A model generated the notes under the pieces. The model saw only the letters and a list, made by a program, of their open reading frames with translations, did not search any database and was not told the DNA's origin. The translations under genes and the position numbers were made by a program. A stretch of DNA of 64,000 nucleotides from Sindora glabra (Eukaryota; Streptophyta; Magnoliopsida; Fabales; Fabaceae): assembly GCA_020226215.1 (NCBI GenBank), contig CM035228.1, forward strand, positions 60,919,989-60,983,988, read 5' to 3'. Positions 11,017 through 23,294 of this stretch are shown here, piece by piece (position 1 is the first letter of the stretch; each line of letters starts with the position of its first letter).

Positions 11017-11644
11017 ATTATTTGATATTAAAGTAATATCAAATAATTATCTTATCAGATATTAGATAAATATATTATGAGATAATATTATTTTGATATT
11101 TGATAACTATATGCAATTATCTAATATTAAGATATTTATATTATGAGATAATATCATTATCTAATATTAGATAATTAATAGATAAGTCCTATCTCTCCCC
11201 ATTATCTCTAGGATAAGGATAAGATGAGTTGTTAAGTGTGATTAGGATTTTGGAAGCATTATCCTAGTTGGACTAGGATTATGGCTTGCCTAAGTTCTAT
11301 AAAAAAGGATTAGAGGGCAGCACTTTGATGATCACGCTCAAAGCTTCCATATAAACCCTAAATCACTCAGAAAACAGCCAATCCTAATTCTTAGAGAGAA
11401 AAACGCATCCTAGCAGATTCGTGGTGGGTGAGAAGTCGTTGTTCACTCCGTGTGGATACCGTAGAGACGCTGTACCTTCCGACCGGCGTTTGATTCATCT
11501 GCTCTAAGGTTTTGATTAGTAGAAACACGAGTGCCCAATAGGTAAAACCCTAATCATTGACTTATGCTTTTTGCATGGATCCTAGGTAGAATTCGGATTA
11601 AAATTTTGAAATTCCGCTGCATGTGATAATCCGAATTCCCAACA
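9973..11644 (+). repeat. 5' LTR of the young copia element
   Basis: 1672 bp, TGTTGGTG...CCCAACA. It contains a (TA)n tract near 10983-11012 and a cluster of AT-rich self-complementary segments at 11013-11185, for example ATTATTTGATATTA pairing with TAATATCAAATAAT. Towards the end, CTATAAAAAAGG (about 11299) is a plausible TATA region, with the transcript start inferred shortly after. Confidence 0.93.
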
Positions 11645-11645
11645 G

Positions 11646-11657
11646 TGGTATCAGAGG
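11646..11657 (+). other. Primer-binding site, initiator tRNA-Met
   Basis: TGGTATCAGAGG, one base after the LTR end, matches the complement of the initiator tRNA-Met 3' end (TGGTATCAGAGC) at 11 of 12 positions. This is the standard copia primer. Confidence 0.93.
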
Positions 11658-13513
11658 TTCTTGCAAAAATATAGTTCTGATTATGTGTTTTACCATCTTT
11701 GATGAATATTTATATGATAAATACATATCAAATCTATTTCGGTTTAAATCAGAAGTTACACGTTTTGATGAATGTTTATGTGATAAATTAATATCAAATT
11801 AGTTTCTGTCTAAACTAGATATATATGAGATATATGCAAACTCGTGTATGATTCTGATTTCATAAATATATATATGATATATATGATTTGAATTTTGAAT
11901 CAGATTATCAATTGATGAGATTAATTGTATGAATATGATCATGCGTTTTTCTGCTTCATATATGCGTAATTCTGAGTTTTTCAAATGATAAACCCATGAA
12001 TCTGTTCTGAATATGTGATGTTCACTGCGTTTAATAGCATATAACCTAGTTAGCACAGAATTAATGTGATTAATTCTAAATCTGTAAAGACTTGTTTAAA
12101 TTCGTTAAGTTGAATCTGGTCTATGAGGTATATGTATGCATTAATTTAATCTGATCTATGATTTGAATGTCAATCATATAGTCGAATTGTTCGACTTGGG
12201 GTGTGTCAATTGTTGGCAAAATGAATTAAAATTTGAATGTCAGATGTATTTAATTTTTAGCCCGAGGGGCGGAGCCCCCCACACCCTCCGGCAAGGGGCG
12301 CTGCCCCTTTGACCCCTGCCCGCAACCGGCTAGCGGGATCGCCGTGCTAACTCTACGTAGCGTTCAAAAATTGTTTTTGTTCTTAAGGCGCTGTTTTAAA
12401 ACATGATTTTTTATGATGATAATGTTATCAAATATATATGTCAATCATCCTGCTTATCTTGGTTACATATATTTCTTAGCAATTATTACATATGATGCAT
12501 GAATGTGTTGCATAGTATGGCCCTTGGAGTTTTAATGGATGGATTTTAAAATATGACCTGCGTGTCGTGCCTTCCTCTATTTCTCTAATGTATATTCTCT
12601 TCTCATCTCAATTCCCCCCGAATGTAACTCGGGGTTTCTGTTGTGAAATTGTAATTGCAATGGAGTATTCTTGGCTTGGAACAAGGAGAAACTAAGGAGC
12701 TATGGGACAAGAAGAAGCTAAGGAGTTAGTTAGGAATGTCATTAGAAAATAGAATTTTGGGGCCATACTATGTGACATTTTGATTTCTTTATTATGTGAT
12801 GATATTGATGAGCATGCATTTATTATGTGATAGAATGTGTTCTTACTATGTGATAGTTCTATTCATTGCATGATATATGATACACAGTAGTCTATTTTAT
12901 TCATTTACTTTATATGATATATGAGATATGCTAGATGTATTACATGAATAAATAGGCTAGTTATGGTGAGATCTGATAATAATTAAGTTAAAATCCCTCA
13001 TCTAAAATATTAAGTCAGTAATAATTAATGATGCCTTCCAATGTTTGACACTCATCAAGGCCTCGATCGACATAAGGTAGGTTTGCCAAAGCAAAGTGCC
13101 TCGTTTATCTTGGTGAGATGCGACTGGATAATAGTGATATCCGAATGTCAAATATTGGGTCCGACTTAACTAGGATATCTCAATAGGATTGAGACCTAGA
13201 GGCATAGAGTTAGGCTTTAGTTCATAAGATGGACTAGAACAAGTGTTGTTCACCCAACTATCCAAGAGTAGTATATGATACAATTGGCAAGTGTTGCTTA
13301 CCTAAATAATTAAGTTTTAAGTGATTAGCCAAAGCTAACTTAAGGCTTGGTAAAATATGGATCTTGGCCCACTAGAAAGCTTAAACAATATGACTTTCCG
13401 AATTAATAGTGAGGGCTATTAATTTGAATAAAATAGTGGGAGGTACATTTAATAAAAGACCTTATTAAATATTTTAAATTTAATACTTTGCATATTTCTG
13501 TTGTAGATAATCA
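11658..13513 (+). other. Untranslated leader of the young copia element
   Basis: About 1.86 kb separate the primer site from the gag ATG, long for a copia element. No protein domain is recognisable. The small minus-strand frame at 11799-12056 is a shadow. The leader holds a GC-rich hairpin block (12261-12350) in otherwise AT-rich DNA. The last part runs as T- and A-rich sequence up to the gag start. Confidence 0.7.
12264..12309 (+). other. Paired GC-rich hairpins in the copia leader
   Basis: Two short stem-loops sit close together: GGGGCggaGCCCC (12266-12278) and AAGGGGCgctGCCCCTT (12293-12309). The surrounding 90 bp are strongly GC-rich, unlike anything else in the window. In a retrotransposon leader such a structure could act in RNA packaging, dimerisation or translation control; that is inference. 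Confidence 0.75.
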
Positions 13514-16500
13514 ATGGCTAATACATCAAATAACTTATCACTGCGATCAGTCCTTGAGAAGGACAAACTGAATGGAACAAACTTCCTGGACTGGTACAGG
13601 AATTTGGGGATAGTTCTCAAACATGAGCGTAAAATGTATGTCCTAGAGGAACCTGTTCCTCAAGAACCTGAAGCTATTGCCCCTCGAGCTCAAAAGGATG
13701 CTTATAAGAAGCATCATGATGACGCATTAGATGTCGGTTGTCTCATGCTGGCTACCATGGACTCTGAGCTTCAGAAGCAACATGAGAACATGGAAGCTTA
13801 TGACATGCTTGAGCATCTTAAAAAGATTTATGAAGGCCAAGCTCGACATGAGAGGTTTGAGGTGACAAAAGCCTTGTTTCAATGCAAACTGGCAGAAGGA
13901 AACCTTGTTGGGCCTCATGTACTCAAAATGATTGGGTATGTTGAGAACCTTGAGAGATTGGGTGCTCCACTAGGTCAAGAATTGGCCACTGACTTAATTC
14001 TGCAATCGTTGCCACAGAGTTATGGTCAATTTATCATGAATTACAACATGAATGAAATTGACAAACCACTGCCAGAATTGTTAAGCAGGTTAAGAACTGC
14101 TGAACAAAATTTGCAAAAGATTAAGCCTAATACCATAATGATGGTTCAAAAGGGCAAAGGAAAAGAAAAAGGCAAGGGCAAAAACAAGAAGGATTCCAAA
14201 TCCAAAGGCAAGCCCAAGTCTAAATCCTCTGCACTAAAACCAAAAGGGGGTGTGGCTAAGGAAGGGACATGCTTCCATTGCGGTCAAACCGGACATTGGA
14301 AAAGAAACTGCAAGGTCTATCTGGAAGATCTGAAAAAGAAGAAGGGAAGTGAGACTTCCGCTTCAGGTATCTATGTTATAGAAATTAATGTTTCAACTTC
14401 TACATCTTGGGTATTAGATACCGGATGCGGTTCTCACATTTGTACAAATGTGCAGGAACTACAAAGGAGTAAGACTCTAGCTAAAGGAAAAGTGGACCTA
14501 CGAGTTGGCAATGGAGCAAGAGTTGCTGCGCTAGCTGTAGGGACATATTATCTATCTTTACCTTCTGGTTTAGTAATAGAATTAGAGGATTGTTATTTTG
14601 TGCCTGCTATCAGCAGGAATATTATTTTTGTTTCTTGTTTGGACAAGAAAGGTTTTTCATTTATAATAAAGGACAAAAGTTGTTCAGTTTATTTAAATGA
14701 AATGTTTTACTGCAGTGCACAAATGTTCAATGGGCTCTATATTCTTGATCTTGAAATGCCTGTCTATAACATAAACACTAAGCGATTTAAATCAAATGAT
14801 TTAAATCCAACCTATCTCTGGCATTGTCGTTTGGGCCATATAAATGAGAAACGCATATCCAAGCTTCATAAGGACGGATTCTTGGATTCATTTGATTTTG
14901 AATCATATGAAATATACGAATCTTGTTTGTTAGGAAAAATGACTAAAACACCATTCACTGGACACAGTGAAAGGGCTAATGATCTATTGAGTCTCATACA
15001 TACTGATGTATGTGGGCCTATTAGTTCACCTGCTAGAGGAGGTTTTCAGTACTTCATTACATTTACTGATGATTTCAGTAGATATGGATATGTGTATCTT
15101 ATGAAACACAAATCAGAATCCTTTGAAAAGTTCAAGGAATTCAAGAATGAAGTGCAAAACCAACTTGGTAGAAGTATTAAAACACTTCAATCAGATCGAG
15201 GTGGAGAATACTTAAGCCAAGAATTTGATGACTATCTAAAGGAGTGTGGTATAGTATCACAACTCACTCCACCTGGAATGCCACAATGGAATGGTGTTTC
15301 AGAAAGGAGGAATCGTACCTTGTTAGACATGGTACGATCTATGATGAGTCATATAGATCTTCCAATCTCCTTTTAGGGGCATTCTCTAGAGACAGCTGCT
15401 TTTATGCTCAACCGTGTTCCCTCTAAAACGGTTCAAAAGACTCCATATGAGATATGGACTGGGAAACGTCCCAGCTTGTCTTTTATGAAGATTTGGGGTT
15501 GCGAGGCCTATGTAAAATGTTAAGTTTTTGATAAGCTTGGACCCAAATCGGACAAGTGCTACTTTGCAGGGTATCCTAAGGAAACTAAGGGATACTATTT
15601 CTATAATCCTACTGAAGGCAAAGTGTTTGTCGCACGAACTGGTATTTTTCTGGAAAGAGAATTTATCTCTAAGAAAAACTGTGGGAGAAAAGTAGAAATT
15701 GAAGAAGTACGAGACCTACAAAGTAACACTGAACCTATAATAGAGTCTGGAAAAGGACCATAAGATGTTGTGGGTCAGGAACTAGCTCAAGTAACACAAG
15801 GCCCACATAAGTCTGGTAGGATACGCCATGAGCCCGAGAGATATGGATTTCTTGTAACTCAAAATGGCGATGTTTTGCTCATGGATCAAGATGAGCCTAC
15901 AACTTACCAAGAAGCTATAAAAGGGCCAGACTCTGAGAAGTGGCTTGAGGCCATGAAATCTGAGATGGATTCCATGTATACTAACCAAGTATGGACTTTG
16001 GTTGATCCACCTAAAGGGGTAAAACCCACTGGGTGCAAATGGGCTTTCAAGAAGAAAACCAACATGGATGGTAATGTGCAAACCTTTAAGGGACGATTAG
16101 TCGCAAAGGGTTATAGGCAAGTTCATGGTATAGACTATGATGAGACCTATTCCCCAGTTGCCATGCTTAAATCCATCCGGATTTTGCTTGCTATTGCAGC
16201 TTTTTATGATTACGAAATCTGGCAGATGGATGTCAAAACTGCTTTTCTTAATGGAAAGCTCCTCGAGGATGTGTACATGACACAACCCGAGGGTTTTGTC
16301 ATTCCTGAAACTGCTGGAAAGGTATGTAAGCTACAACGATCCATTTATGGATTAAAGCAAGCTTCACGGAGTTGGAATCTTTGTTTTGATGAGGCAATCA
16401 AAGAATTTGGTTTCATCAAAAATGAAGATGAATCTTGTGTTTACAAAAGGGTTAGTGGGAGCACAATTATTTTCCTTGTATTGTATGTGGATGACATACT

Positions 16501-17473
16501 ACTCATCGAAAATGATATCCCTACACTGCAAACAGTAAAGACTTGGTTAGGGAATTGTTTCTCGATGAAAGACTTAGGTGAAGCTGCCTATATACTAGGT
16601 ATTAAGATCTATAGAGATAGATCAAGAAAATTGCTTGGTCTAAGTCAAAGTACATACATAGATAAAGTGTTAAAACGGTTTAATATGCAAGAATCTAAAA
16701 GAGGATTTTTGCCTATGTCGTATGGCATAAATTTGCCCAAAGCTCAGTGTCCTTCGACACAAGATGAGAAGGATCGCATGAATAAGATACCATATGCATC
16801 AGCAATTGGATCTATCATGTATGCCATGATATGTACTCGTCCTGATGTCTCGTATGCTTTAAGCATGACGAGCAGGTACCAGTCAAATCCAGGTGAACCT
16901 CACTGGACTGCTGTTAAGAATATCCTTAAGTACTTAAGAAGGACTAAGGATTTATTCTTAATTTATGGAGGAGAGGAAGAACTTGTTGTAAAAGGTTACA
17001 TTGATGCCAGTTTCCAATCCGACAAGGATGACTTTAGATCGCAGTCAGGTTATGTATTTAGCCTGAATGGTGGTGCTGTATGCTGGAAGAGTTCAAAGCA
17101 AGAAACAGTGGCCGACTCTACTACAGAGGCTGAGTATATTGCTGCATCTGATGCGTCAAAAGAGGCTGTTTGGATCAAAAGGTTCATTACTGAACTTGGC
17201 ATTGTTCCTAGCATTGCAAACCCAGTGGATCTCTATTGTGACAACAATGGAGCCATTGCACAAGCCAAGGAACCCAGATCTCACCAGCGATCCAAACATA
17301 TACTTAGGTGCTTCCATCTCATTCGAGAAATCATCGATAGAGGAGATGTGAAGATATGCAAAGTACCAACTGATGATAATATCGTCGACCCACTAACAAA
17401 GCCTTTAGCGCAGAAAAAGCATGATGGTCATACTATGTCACTTGGTATTAGATACACGAGTGATTGGCTCTAG
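13514..17473 (+). pseudogene. gag-pol: gag-pol polyprotein of the young copia element, three in-frame stops
   Basis: A single frame of 1319 codons plus stop is interrupted only by TAG at 15374, TAA at 15521 and TAA at 15761 (codons 621, 670, 750), with no frameshift. Domains in order: gag (LSLRSVLEKDKLNGTNFLDW...); zinc knuckle CFHCGQTGHWKRNC (253-266); protease WVLDTGCGSH (Asp302); GAG-pre-integrase LWHCRLGH (about 435-442); integrase with Asp498, Asp561 and Glu597, so the DD35E spacing is intact; reverse transcriptase with YVDDILL (from 991); RNase H with WKSSKQETVADSTTEAEYIA (from 1191). All three stops lie between the integrase core and reverse transcriptase, so this copy could make gag, protease and most of integrase but not full pol without readthrough. 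The 5' half is open for 620 codons. Confidence 0.95.
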
Positions 17474-17476
17474 TCC

Positions 17477-17487
17477 AAGTGGGAGAT
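17477..17487 (+). other. Polypurine tract of the young copia element
   Basis: AAGTGGGAGAT ends exactly at the 3' LTR start (17488). It is the expected plus-strand primer, 3 bp after the polyprotein stop codon. Confidence 0.85.
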
Positions 17488-18492
17488 TGTTGGTGTGTGT
17501 CCTAGAACCAATCATATAGATGATTGAAGTTATACACAATGTATTATATTTTATTTTAGGTAATTTAATTATTATATTTTATTTTTATAATTTTATTATT
17601 ATTATGAGTAATTTATAACTTAATATAATAATTATCCTTGGAATAGCTTCGCTATTCCTAAAATACCCCTAGTCAAGTATTATTACGAAAAGGATAGTAA
17701 TAATACATCGAGACTAGCATGTATAGTGACTGATGATTACGAATCATGGATATATGATATCAAGTCAATACATGAGTACATTACTAGTGAACAATGTACT
17801 GGACTGACCCACTATGAGAATATTATATGGATAGACGTGTCATAAGTTATTCTCATATGATCACAAATACACATGAACCTTTGACCTGAAGTCACTACGG
17901 TTCCTTACATGAGGAATTACTCACTTTAATATTGTCCTGTGTCACCTTTAATTAGGATGACAAGTAAGGCATTGATTAGGTGTGTCATAAATCATGCAGA
18001 GGGAAGTGAGTGATGTAGATGGGATTTTGTTACTCTTGTATAAAAGAGAAATATCCTTGGGCCCCTTGATTGAGTAAGACTTAGAAATGCATGGCCATAC
18101 TCAATTGAATTAATATGTGATATTAATCATTTATTTTAAGTCTACTCAGCATCAAGAAATATAAATTGAACATTGACGAGGATGACACATTCCATGCCTC
18201 TAGTTCAATTTGGATATTATTACAAAAGGGTTATGATGCAAAAACGTTGATCATGTATTAGGTGGATATCGAATCATAGAAATTCTTACTACTTGAGTGG
18301 CAGTGATGTATTACTAGATACCACTTACTGTCTATGGCTCAATAAATGAGTTATTGTCAACGTAGTAAGAACCTACAGGGTCACACAAAAGGAGTAGGAA
18401 TAAGATAATAATTAATTGGACTTTAATTGTTTTAATATCCAATTAATTGGACTTATTTTCGTGCATATATATATTATTAAGAATAATAAATT

Positions 18493-18543
<51 letters not shown>

Positions 18544-19171
18544 ATTATTTGATATTAAAGTAATATCAAATAATTATCTTATCAGATATTAGATAAATAT
18601 ATTATGAGATAATATTATTTTGATATTTGATAACTATATGCAATTATCTAATATTAAGATATTTATATTATGAGATAATATCATTATCTAATATTAGATA
18701 ATTAATAGATAAGTCCTATCTCTCCCCATTATCTCTAGGATAAGGATAAGATGAGTTGTTAAGTGTGATTAGAATTTTAGAAGCATTATCCTAGTTGGAC
18801 TAGGATTATGGCTTGCCTAAGTTCTATAAAAAGGGATTAGAGGGCAGCACTTTGATGATCATGCTCAAAGCTTCCATATAAACCCTAAATCACTCAGAAA
18901 ACAGCCAATCCTAATTCTTAGAGAGAAAAACGCATCCTAGCAGATTCGTGGTGGGTGAGAAGTCGTTGTTCACTCCGTGTGGATACCGTAGAGACGCTGT
19001 ACCTTCCAATCGGCGTTTGATTCATCCGCTCTAAGGTTTTGATCAGTAGAAACACAAGTGCCCAATAGGTAAAACCCTAATCATTGACTTATGCTTTTTG
19101 CATGGATCCTAGGTAGAATTCGGATCAAAATTTTGAAACTCCACTGCATGTGATAATCCGAATTCCCAACA
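17488..19171 (+). repeat. 3' LTR of the young copia element
   Basis: 1684 bp, matching the 5' LTR along its whole length. The extra length comes mainly from a longer TA tract at about 18500-18541. Ends TGTTGGTG...CCCAACA, followed by the TSD AACCC. Confidence 0.95.
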
Positions 19172-19176
19172 AACCC

Positions 19177-19918
19177 CTATAAATAAAAATGAACCATTGA
19201 ATTAAAAGATGTGTCCTCAAGACGAATCTAAAAAAATTGATGAAAAGAATCCCTTATTCTAGTGTAGTTGGTAGTTTGATGCATGCAATGATGTGTACTA
19301 AATCAGATATTTGTCATGCGGTCAGACTTGTAAGCAGATACTAGTCAAACCCTGGACAGAAACATTGGAAATTATTAAGAGAATCTTAAGATATTTGAAA
19401 GGTACAATTGATTATGCATTATGTTATTAAGGAAGTGATTCACACTTAGTGAGATACTCTGATGTGGGTTGGCCAGGAGGTCTAGTTGAGCAAAAATCCA
19501 CTTCAGGTTACTTGTTCTTGCTAAACAATTATGCTATATTATGATATAGCATGAAGTAGACATGTATTGCATTGTCGACAAGGTAAGTAGAATTTGTAGC
19601 ATGTTTTGCAGAGTATAAGAGGCTATATGGCTGAAGAGGTTTATAGAACATTTGAGGATTTATGGTGAAAATCTAAAACTTATCCTAATACACTATGATA
19701 GTTAAGCAGCCATTGCCTACATGAAGGATCCAAAGTACAATAGTAAGACTAAGCACATCGACATAAAGCACCATTTTGTAAGAGATGCTATAATGCAGAA
19801 AAAGGTCACTATTCTATACATTCCAATGCAAAAGATAATAACATATCCTTTTACTAAGCTAATACCTAGAGATGTGTATATTGAGCATGTAAAATCTCTT
19901 AGTATGCATAGAATGTAA
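19177..19918 (+). pseudogene. Old copia element, fragment 3: RNase H
   Basis: Coding sequence of the split host copia resumes after the young insertion. Recognisable pieces are MHAMMCTKSDICHAVRLVSRY, ILRYLKGTIDYALCY, VGWPGGLVEQKSTSGYLFLL and MKDPKYNSKTKHIDIKHHFV, the standard copia RNase H series. Stops and shifts break it. The frame at 19721-19918 (65 codons) is its last open piece, ending IPRDVYIEHVKSLSMHRM. Confidence 0.85.
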
Positions 19919-21350
19919 TCAAACATTGCTAATCAAATAAATAAAATATGCTTTATTCCATTACAATTATTGTAATATGAGTATGAGTATACAATGTCTA
20001 GTATGTCATACAGGATGATAAGGTTAGTTCTTTCACAAGAACAATTACCTCTAACACTCATGAGAAGCGGATAGAGATGACACATTTGCGTTCACCAATG
20101 AAACAACAAGGGATGTTGTTTTGGCAGAGAAGAAACACAAAATGAAATATATTGCCTTAACAAAAGGAAAGATAGAGTCGAGATGAGATCTAAAACATAC
20201 ATATGGATTGAGTTGTGGATTCCCCATTTTGCATAATACCTATAGCCAAACAATAGATTTTTCAAATGTTGATGTTTAAAGGAGTTGAGTAATTTGGAAG
20301 AATTTGGGTTAGGTACTATGTGTGCTTGAACTAAAGTCTATATGGTGTTAATAATAAAATCAACATATGTCCTTGTGATATAAAGGAAATATCATAGCAT
20401 GCAATTCATACCATATGTATAAAATATAGCAAATAGGAAGCAAGTAAAAGATCCTTGGTTTATTACTGTATGAGTCCTAAAAAAGAAGATTTTTTTTCAT
20501 GGATACCTTTTGATTTTGATAGTATTGTGGAGAAATGATGCAAAGTTAACTACCTTACTATATATCTTACGATTACAATATATACAATGTAAAAGGTGCA
20601 ATGCTAGGAAAGTAATTATTTCAAATCACAATGATATGCAAGCTAAAGGAAGATTTCTAAATATATACATAATTATGCTAGTGTCTGAGGCATACCCGTT
20701 ATGAAATTATTTTTAGTAACATCATAAGCATGGATACTGTGTATACGTGAATGTAATCTAAGCTTACAATGAAGCTCATAAGGGATTAAATTTGGTAATG
20801 GAAAATGTATATAGGAAAATCTAAGGCATCTGAGGCATAATATAAATACAAAGGATAGCATTTTTTTATGCTGATCCGATGAAAGAGTTTCTAGTACAAT
20901 GACACCTAAGATGATGACGTCATGCCCATGCAATTATGACAATATACCGAGTATGAAAACTCTAAGAGAGATGAAGGATTATACGTGGCTCATCCCATTA
21001 TGCGCGAGTGGGAGATCATGGACGTATGCGCCCATAATGGATGACCCACTTTACTTTATTTTTTTGAAGAAAAAAAAGAGGACAAGAGATAAAAGTTAGT
21101 TTTTTTATAATTGATTATATGTGGGAGATAAAAGAGATAACCACTTTTAAAAGTCTTTAGTTAGTATTTTTTTGAATTTATCAATTTTTTTAGAAAGATA
21201 AAAGGTAACCTTCTTCTTCTCTCTATAAGTTTAGTGTAATTACCATAGACAAAAAGCAAAAACTCTAGTGATTTTTGTAGACACTATATGAAGCATAGCG
21301 TCAAAGCACCATCTAAAATTAGGTATGTATAAATTTTTACAAATTGTAAT
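19919..21350. other. 3' remainder of the old copia element and unassigned sequence
   Basis: After the RNase H relic there is about 1.4 kb with no protein I can recognise; the small frames here (20510-20704, 20673-20933, 20899-21099) look accidental. The 3' LTR of the old copia should start nearby. GAGTGGGAGATCATGGACG at about 21006 resembles a purine tract followed by a mutated LTR start, but I could not find the LTR end. Confidence 0.4.
20985..21049. repeat. Imperfect inverted repeat
   Basis: GTGGCTCATCCCATTATGCGC (20985-21005) pairs with GCGCCCATAATGGATGACCCAC (21028-21049) with a few mismatches, around a 22-bp centre that holds the possible purine tract. Confidence 0.6.
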
Positions 21351-23286
21351 TAATTATATAGATAATTTTTCCTTCAATATCCTTAGGAAAAAAAATACTA
21401 CTGAAATTTGTAATGGTAGCAATAATGCATTAATAATTAAAAATAATGGTAGTAATTTCATAATAATGAAATTGAGTGGATGCCATACGAAATCGAAAAC
21501 ATAATCTTCTTATCCCCTAATTTGGCATAATAAAAAATAGTATTTCATTTTATTTTATTTTTAAATGAATTTTTTTAATAAAATGTTTGGCTTTAAGTAA
21601 AAAGAGATTTCAATTCATTTATAATTCTCATTTTAATTATATTTTTGCCATTATGAAGTCCATTTAATTCTGTAAGGATTTTATTAGAATTTATTTCATT
21701 TGACCTAAAAAATATATTATACAAATAATTTACCCCTTATTTAATATTGTATTTACCATGATACTATTAAAATTTACTTTTTAATTAATTTCTATGCATT
21801 TTTCAATATATTACAAATAAAATAAGTTGTTTACAAATGAATTGAGATCATTATTTTTAACAAAGTTGCTAAATAATAAAATTCATTTGTAAATAAATTA
21901 AAATTATTTCTAGAAAAAGTGCATGCCAAATGAGCCCTGTGAGATTATGAATGTAGACACAGGAAATGAATGAAATATGATTTTAACAATAAATTATGAT
22001 TATCAACATAGAGGGATAAGAATGCATCATGTACCAACTATCAATCAGTATTAATTATGATGTTGAAAACACATTTTTAAATTACAATTACTATTAATTG
22101 AAATATTTTAGGTAGTCCATCAAGGGTGATGAATCATATTTGATTTTTATAAACATTTTTAATCAACATACATTAAAAATTAGATGATTTCCATTACTAA
22201 TATGGAAAAGAATTGTAAACTATTATGAAAAAGTGTAACACTGTCATCGCCCCACCTTCTCAAGTGAATCTAACAACCGCCTAGAAATTAGATTTGTCAA
22301 AATAAATTAATCTAGCCCTATCGAGCTAATCCAATAGAAAAAATTATATTTTAGGCTAGTTTCAAGTGAAGCTATTTTTTTACTAGGTGGGGTCCAAATC
22401 GAATTGTTACAGTACCAATCTTAATCTTAATTCCAATTTGACATTTACTAGATGGGTTTTGTAATCTCTTATATTTTATTATTTATTATTAATTTTACAT
22501 CATTAATTAATTAAAATTTATTATTATTCTTCTTATTATTATTAAATATAATTATATTTTATTATTATTACTTAAAATTTTTTAAAAGGATGAAATTAGG
22601 ATAAATTTATTGAGATAATTGAAATAAAAATTATATATCTTTTTAAATTTTAAAGAGATTAAATATGAATTTTTTAAAAAAGTAAGAAATTTTTTAAATA
22701 TTAATGCAATTTTATTCATAATTTCTTAGGATACATTAGTAATTTTCAATATATTAAAATTTTAAATTAAAATCTCATCATCTTTAATACATAAAAGAAA
22801 ATACTGACTAAAAATTGTAAAAATTATTTATAAATTTAATTTAAATAAATTAAGTTTAAATTTGAGGTATAATAAGACTTATAACCAAAATTATGTACTA
22901 AAAATTTTAAGTAATTAATTAGTAGTGAGAAATTTTAAATTTTAAATTAAAATTATTTTCTATTATTATTATTGTTATGATTATTCTTATTATTATAAAA
23001 TATAATTATATTTTATTATTTTCACTTAAAAATTATTATTATTGTTGTTGTTTTCATTGTCATCATTATTATTATTTAATAAAACTAAAAATAATAAAGA
23101 AATAAATTAAGACATAATATTTTTTAATATGAAAAACTCCTATTAAAAAGGATAAAAATCATGGAATCTAGTTTAGAAAATTTTTACTATTAAATAAAAT
23201 GAGTACAAATATATATTCATATCAGTGAGTTATATATATTATATATGAAAATAAATATATATTATTAAATGTATATTGATCAAGTA
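21351..23286. other. AT-rich intergenic sequence
   Basis: No coding potential is visible. The stretch is dominated by A/T runs with TTA/TAA-rich low-complexity patches (for example 22470-22600 and 22970-23100). A possible degenerate MITE lies at about 21588-21945, with TTTGGC-like outward ends, but I could not establish a TSD. Confidence 0.6.
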
Positions 23287-23294
23287 TAAAGTAT

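Larger units (their letters stand above)
9973..19171 (+). mobile_element. Young Ty1/copia element, nearly complete
   Basis: Both LTRs (9973-11644 and 17488-19171) start TGTTGGTGTG and end CCCAACA. The element is flanked by the perfect 5-bp TSD AACCC at 9968-9972 and 19172-19176. An initiator tRNA-Met primer site, a long leader, one gag-pol frame and a purine tract lie between them in the usual order. The LTRs look almost identical by eye apart from scattered substitutions and a longer TA tract in the 3' copy, so the insertion is recent compared with its host copia. Confidence 0.95.

Noticed and set aside
21588..21945. Possible MITE with TTTGGC-like ends
   Set aside because: The inverted ends match poorly and no target duplication could be read.
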